Shown here: one piece after another, positions 3,713 to 7,934 of the stretch
Position numbering within the stretch: position 1 is the stretch's first letter
Layout of the letters: the number at the start of each line of letters is the position of its first letter
DNA from: Nitratifractor sp.
GTDB lineage: Bacteria; Campylobacterota; Campylobacteria; Campylobacterales; Sulfurovaceae
Length of the DNA stretch: 7,934 nt
Reading direction: 5' to 3'
Assembly (NCBI GenBank): GCA_024762845.1
Contig: JANTGQ010000054.1
Location: forward strand, 1 to 7,934
The notes under the pieces: model-generated
Database searches by the model: none
Seen by the model: the letters and a program-made list of their open reading frames with translations, nothing else
What the model was told of the DNA's origin: nothing
Translations under genes and position numbers: made by a program

Positions 3713-6700
3713 ATGTTAAACTCCCTACACTCTGGCAACAGACTTAGAATTGACTACTCAAAAACACCGAGAGAGATAAAGATACCGAATCTTTTACAAC
3801 TTCAACAACACAGTTATGATCAGTTTTTAATGGTTGGCGCGAAAGATCGCTCTGCTAGTATAATAGAAAAGACATTTAAGTCTGCATTTCCTATACATGA
3901 TCATCAAAACCGTCTGACACTTACATACCTTGGCAGTGACGTAATACTACCTAAATATACAGTTCGAGAGTGTATGGAGAGAGGTTTAACCTATTCTGTC
4001 TCTTTAAAGCTAACAATTGGACTCACACTTTGGAACAGAGATGAAAAGACAGGTGAAAAGTTAGATGTAAAAGATGAAAAGACACAAAATATATATGTAA
4101 GAGATATTCCATTAATGACCGATAGAACATCATTTGTTGTTAATGGAGTTGAGAGAGTAATTGTTAATCAGTTACACCGAAGTCCTGGTGTTATATTTAA
4201 GGTTGATGAATCTACAACTACTACTAATAAACTTATCTACTCAGCTCAAATTATCCCTAACCGTGGAAGTTGGCTCTATTTTGAATATGATGCTAAAGAT
4301 ATTCTCTTTGTAAGAATTAATAAAAGAAGAAAGATCCCTATCACAATACTTTTAAGAGCAATAGGTTACAGTAAAGAGGATATCATAAAAATTTTCTACC
4401 CTACACAAGAGGTTGTAGTAAAAGATAATCGTTTCCTTGTAAAATTTGATGCTAAAAAGTTGAAAAATAGAGCAGAGTATGATATTAAAGATGCTGCCGG
4501 TAATGTTGTTGTTGCAGCTGGAAAAAGATTAAACAGAAAAAAACTTAAAGAGCTTGAAGAGTCTGGACTAGAGTGGCTAGAGTATCCACTTGAGATACTG
4601 ATGGAGAGATATCTTTCAAAAGCAATTATTGAGCAAGAGACTGGCGAGGTTGTTTTTGATTCTGTTACCCAACTTGATGAGACAAGACTTAAGAGAATTA
4701 TAGAACTTGGTGTAGAATCTTTTGAAATAGCAGATGATCTCTCTGATGAGTCTGATGCTTCTATTATTAAGGCATTCGCTGCGGAGCAGGAGAGTTTAAG
4801 ACTCTTAAAGCAGAGCGAAGGTATTGAAGATAAAAACCTTTTGGCAGTTATTCGTGTTCATAAAGTTATGAGACCAGGTGAACCAGTGACACCAGAGGCT
4901 GCACAGGCCTTTTTAAATCAGTTGCTCTTTGATCCAACAAGATATGACTTGACAGAAGTTGGTAGAATGAAAATGAACCACAAGTTAGGTTTAAATACAC
5001 CAGATTATGTAACTGTTCTTACAAATCAAGATATCATCGAGACAGTGAAGTACCTTATAAAGGTGAAAAAGGGGATCGGTTATATTGATGATAGGGATCA
5101 CTTGGGGAATAGACGTATCAGAGCTATTGGTGAGCTTTTAGGAAATGAGTTGCATAATGGGCTCATTAAAATGCAAAAAGCGATTAGAGATAAAATGACA
5201 ACTTTGAGTGGCTCTATAGAAGAGTTAATGCCGCACGATTTAGTGAACTCTAAAATGATCACAAATACAATTTTAGAGTTCTTCTCAAGTGGACAGCTCT
5301 CCCAATTTATGGATCAAACAAATCCTCTCTCGGAGATTACACATAAGAGACGTCTCTCTGCGCTAGGTGAAGGTGGTTTGGTAAAAGAGCGTGCTGGATT
5401 TGAAGTGCGGGACGTTCACCCGACACACTACGGTCGTATCTGTCCAATTGAGACTCCAGAAGGGCAGAATATCGGTCTTATCAATACTCTAGCTTCTTAT
5501 GCAAACGTAAATGAGCATGGTTTTATTGAAGCTCCATATAGAATTGTAAAAGATCGTCAGGTAACAGAAGAGATTGTTTACATTACAGCGACTCAAGAAG
5601 AGGATAAGGTGATTGCACCAGCATCTACGAAAGTAGATGAGAGTGGTAGAATTGTTGAAGACCTTATAGAAGCACGTCTAAATGGAAACATTGGGCTACA
5701 AGATGCAAACAAAGTAAATCTGATTGACCTAGCACCAACAATGGTAAGTGGGGCAGCTGCCTCTTTGATTCCTTTCTTGGAGCACGATGATGCAAACCGT
5801 GCTCTAATGGGATCGAACATGCAGCGACAAGCAACGCCACTAATCTGGACAGAGGCGCCTATGGTTGGTACGGGTATGGAAGCAGTTGCCGGTAGAGACG
5901 CATGGGAGTCTATAAAAGCGAAAAGAGCGGGTAGAATAGAGAAAGTTGATGCGCGTAATATCTATATTATTGGTGAAGAGAGCGGAAATGTATTTATTGA
6001 CCACTATTCGCTAGAGAAGAATATCAGAACAAACCAAAATACAGCATTCCATCAGGTTCCAATTGTAAAAGAGGGACAAGAGGTTGCAAAAGATGAAGTA
6101 ATCGCTGATGGTCCAAGTATTGATAAAGGTGAACTGGCACTTGGAAAAAACATCTTACTCGCATTTATGCCATGGAACGGATATAACTACGAAGATGCGA
6201 TTATTCTCTCTAAAAAGTTAATCCGTGAAGATGTATTTACCTCTTTACATATTTACGAAAAAGAGGTAGAAGCTAGAGAGTTAAAACACGGTACAGAAGA
6301 GATTACAAGAGCACTTCCAAACATTAGAGAGGATGAGCTCACTCACCTTGATGAGAGTGGTATTGTTAAAATCGGAACCTATGTGAAACCTGGTATGATT
6401 TTGGTAGGAAAGGTTTCTCCAAAAGGGGAGATCAAGCCGACTCCAGAGGAGAGACTACTAAGAGCTATCTTTGGTGATAAAGCAGGACATGTTGTTAATA
6501 AATCGCTTTATACTCCAGCCTCTATGGAGGGTGTAGTTGTAGATGTCAAGATATTTACAAAAAAAGGCTACACGAGAGATGCAAGAGCAACAAGGGCGTA
6601 CGAAGAGGAGAAAGCTACTCTGGAAAAAGCGCACCACGACAGTCTATTGATGATTGATAAAGAGGAAGTGCTTCAGATAATAGCCTATCTAGCGGAGCAA

Positions 6701-7867
6701 GAGCTTGATCATGATGCCGAGATTGACGGAGTTACATATCCGAAAGGAAGCAGAGTATCTAAAGATATTATAGAGGGCGTCAATAGATTTGCATTACGAT
6801 CACTTGTGAAATCCTATTCGTCTGAGGCGCAAGATAAGTACGAGCAGCTCAAGAACAGCTTCTTGAAACAGAAGAAAAAGCTTAAAACTGAGCATGAAGA
6901 GAAGTTGTCTATTCTTGATAAAGATGATATTTTGCCAAATGGTGTGACAAAAGTTGTTAAAGTCTATGTCGCTACAAAACGTAAAATTAAAGTTGGTGAT
7001 AAAATGGCGGGACGACATGGGAACAAAGGTATTGTATCAAATATCGTGCCTGAAATCGATATGCCATATATGGAAGATGGAACACCCGTAGACCTTATAC
7101 TAAACCCACTTGGTGTACCTTCTCGTATGAACATCGGGCAGATTCTAGAAGTACACTTAGGGTTAATTGGTAAAAAGCTTGGGAAGCAGATAGAAGATAT
7201 CTTTAAAGAGAAGCAAGCTGACTTTATTGAACAGCTACGTTCAAAAATGAGAGAGATTGCAGATACTGCGCGCCTTATGAAAGCGAAAGCTGAGCTAGAG
7301 ACTATGAGTGATGAGAGACTTTTAGAGTATGCACAGGATTGGTCTAAGGGTGTTAAGTTTGCTGTGACTCCATTTGAGTCGGTAAACCAAGAGGAGTTTG
7401 CGAAGTTATTTGAACTAGCTAAGATGGACAGCGATGGTAAGACGAACCTTTATGATGGTAAAACAGGTGAAAAGATTAAAGAGCGTGTAAATGTTGGGTA
7501 TATGTATATGCTTAAACTTCACCACTTAGTAGACGAAAAAATGCATGCCAGATCTACTGGACCATACTCTCTAGTAACACAACAACCTGTAGGTGGTAAA
7601 GCACTATTTGGTGGACAGAGATTTGGAGAGATGGAAGTGTGGGCACTAGAGGCATATGGTGCTTCGCATACACTTAAAGAGATGCTTACAATTAAGTCAG
7701 ATGACGTAGAGGGTCGTGCAAAGGCATACCGTGCAATTACAAGAGGTGATTCAGTACCGGAGTCAGGAATACCAGAGACAATGTTTGTATTAACAAAAGA
7801 GCTACAAGCACTTGGTATGGATGTAGAACTATATACTAAAAACAGAGAGGGTGAAGATGAGCAATAG
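3713..7867 (+). CDS. rpoB: DNA-directed RNA polymerase subunit beta, 1384 aa
   Basis: The beta subunit forms one side of the RNA polymerase cleft with beta' and binds rifampicin. Landmarks: protrusion motif RVIVNQLHRSPGVIF (148-162); rifampicin region about 523-560 with QLSQFMDQTNPLSEITHKRR (528-547), in which D534, H544 and S549 (E. coli D516, H526, S531) are wild type; RDVHPTHYGRICPIETPEGQ (566-585); WNGYNYEDAI (821-830) with E827/D828; the NTP-contacting lysines K1097 and K1105 in GDKMAGRHGNKG (1095-1106); and GGQRFGEMEVWALEAYGA (1300-1317). A charged segment at about 960-1065 with a coiled-coil stretch near 1040-1065 looks like the lineage-specific insertion of proteobacterial beta. It is slightly longer than E. 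coli beta (1342). The ATG at 3713 has AGAAGG (3700-3705) at 7 nt. Its 3' end overlaps rpoC by 11 bp. Confidence 0.99.
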   Translation: MLNSLHSGNRLRIDYSKTPREIKIPNLLQLQQHSYDQFLMVGAKDRSASIIEKTFKSAFPIHDHQNRLTLTYLGSDVILPKYTVRECMERGLTYSVSLKLTIGLTLWNRDEKTGEKLDVKDEKTQNIYVRDIPLMTDRTSFVVNGVERVIVNQLHRSPGVIFKVDESTTTTNKLIYSAQIIPNRGSWLYFEYDAKDILFVRINKRRKIPITILLRAIGYSKEDIIKIFYPTQEVVVKDNRFLVKFDAKKLKNRAEYDIKDAAGNVVVAAGKRLNRKKLKELEESGLEWLEYPLEILMERYLSKAIIEQETGEVVFDSVTQLDETRLKRIIELGVESFEIADDLSDESDASIIKAFAAEQESLRLLKQSEGIEDKNLLAVIRVHKVMRPGEPVTPEAAQAFLNQLLFDPTRYDLTEVGRMKMNHKLGLNTPDYVTVLTNQDIIETVKYLIKVKKGIGYIDDRDHLGNRRIRAIGELLGNELHNGLIKMQKAIRDKMTTLSGSIEELMPHDLVNSKMITNTILEFFSSGQLSQFMDQTNPLSEITHKRRLSALGEGGLVKERAGFEVRDVHPTHYGRICPIETPEGQNIGLINTLASYANVNEHGFIEAPYRIVKDRQVTEEIVYITATQEEDKVIAPASTKVDESGRIVEDLIEARLNGNIGLQDANKVNLIDLAPTMVSGAAASLIPFLEHDDANRALMGSNMQRQATPLIWTEAPMVGTGMEAVAGRDAWESIKAKRAGRIEKVDARNIYIIGEESGNVFIDHYSLEKNIRTNQNTAFHQVPIVKEGQEVAKDEVIADGPSIDKGELALGKNILLAFMPWNGYNYEDAIILSKKLIREDVFTSLHIYEKEVEARELKHGTEEITRALPNIREDELTHLDESGIVKIGTYVKPGMILVGKVSPKGEIKPTPEERLLRAIFGDKAGHVVNKSLYTPASMEGVVVDVKIFTKKGYTRDARATRAYEEEKATLEKAHHDSLLMIDKEEVLQIIAYLAEQELDHDAEIDGVTYPKGSRVSKDIIEGVNRFALRSLVKSYSSEAQDKYEQLKNSFLKQKKKLKTEHEEKLSILDKDDILPNGVTKVVKVYVATKRKIKVGDKMAGRHGNKGIVSNIVPEIDMPYMEDGTPVDLILNPLGVPSRMNIGQILEVHLGLIGKKLGKQIEDIFKEKQADFIEQLRSKMREIADTARLMKAKAELETMSDERLLEYAQDWSKGVKFAVTPFESVNQEEFAKLFELAKMDSDGKTNLYDGKTGEKIKERVNVGYMYMLKLHHLVDEKMHARSTGPYSLVTQQPVGGKALFGGQRFGEMEVWALEAYGASHTLKEMLTIKSDDVEGRAKAYRAITRGDSVPESGIPETMFVLTKELQALGMDVELYTKNREGEDEQ

Positions 7868-7934
7868 TTATTTAGACAATTTAACACCAATCGATTTAAA
7901 CAGTGAAGAGCGCCCAAAGGATCTTGAAGCCTTA
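7857..7934 (+). CDS. rpoC: DNA-directed RNA polymerase subunit beta', first 26 residues (3' truncated by window)
   Basis: ATG at 7857 opens a frame to the end of the window that reads MSNSYLDNLTPIDLNSEERP and then KDLEAL. The pattern of a short variable start, a P-I segment and an (E)RP(K/R)D(L/F)EA motif fits the N terminus of beta', which begins the zipper and zinc-ribbon region of the polymerase clamp; no catalytic residues are in view. GAGAGG (7845-7850), inside the rpoB end, is its ribosome-binding site at 6 nt. It overlaps rpoB by 11 bp in another frame, so it is translationally coupled and not fused. The position right after rpoB makes the call strong despite the short sequence. Confidence 0.9.
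   Translation, partial: MSNSYLDNLTPIDLNSEERPKDLEAL

Noticed and set aside
5291..5412. Rifampicin-resistance changes in rpoB
   Set aside because: The main resistance positions (equivalents of E. coli D516, H526, S531) are wild type. The differences seen (T536 for N518, L548 for I530, E553 for P535) look like ordinary lineage variation.
7857..7867. Fused rpoBC gene as in Helicobacter
   Set aside because: The rpoB frame ends at TAG 7865-7867 and rpoC starts in a different frame with its own ribosome-binding site, so the genes are separate unless there is a sequencing error.

Overview
The window is a conserved translation/transcription housekeeping cluster, all on the + strand, in the order tuf (3' end), rpmG, tRNA-Trp(CCA), secE, nusG, rplK, rplA, rplJ, rplL, rpoB, rpoC (5' end). 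The protein sequences, the AT-rich codon use, the 61-residue SecE and the look of RpoB and L10 point to a member of Campylobacterota (formerly Epsilonproteobacteria). A free-living Sulfurimonas- or Sulfurovum-like lineage fits best. The genus is an inference. rpoB and rpoC are separate overlapping genes, which argues against Helicobacter or Wolinella, where the two are fused.

Layout. Positions 1-138 are the last 45 codons of EF-Tu. Positions 183-335 encode a zinc-ribbon L33. A tRNA-Trp with encoded CCA lies at 405-480, only 13 bp before secE (494-679). nusG follows at 682-1212, then L11 (1233-1658), L1 (1716-2420), L10 (GTG start, 2534-3019) and L7/L12 (3058-3432). A 280-bp gap precedes rpoB (3713-7867). 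rpoC starts at 7857, inside the last codons of rpoB, and runs off the window after 26 codons.

Function. EF-Tu, tRNA-Trp, L33, L11, L1, L10 and L12 serve translation; L11 and L10(L12)n form the ribosomal stalk region on which EF-Tu acts. SecE is part of the SecYEG translocon. NusG couples RNA polymerase to the ribosome, and RpoB/RpoC form the polymerase catalytic core. All genes look intact and ordinary; I found no mobile element, CRISPR array or accessory system.

The interesting content is non-coding. (1) The rplL-rpoB gap holds a nested set of inverted repeats spanning 3539-3686, with a near-perfect 66-nt hairpin at 3585-3650, beside TATAAT boxes. (2) The rplJ leader has a 9-bp hairpin followed by CCC and a T5 tract, a candidate L10 attenuator. 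(3) Several stop codons (rpmG, rplJ, rplL) sit in or beside the loop of a short perfect hairpin. (4) The rplK-rplA gap has a possible small pseudoknot and a 7-nt match to the L1-binding region of 23S rRNA. These are pairing patterns read by eye, without folding energies or comparative data.
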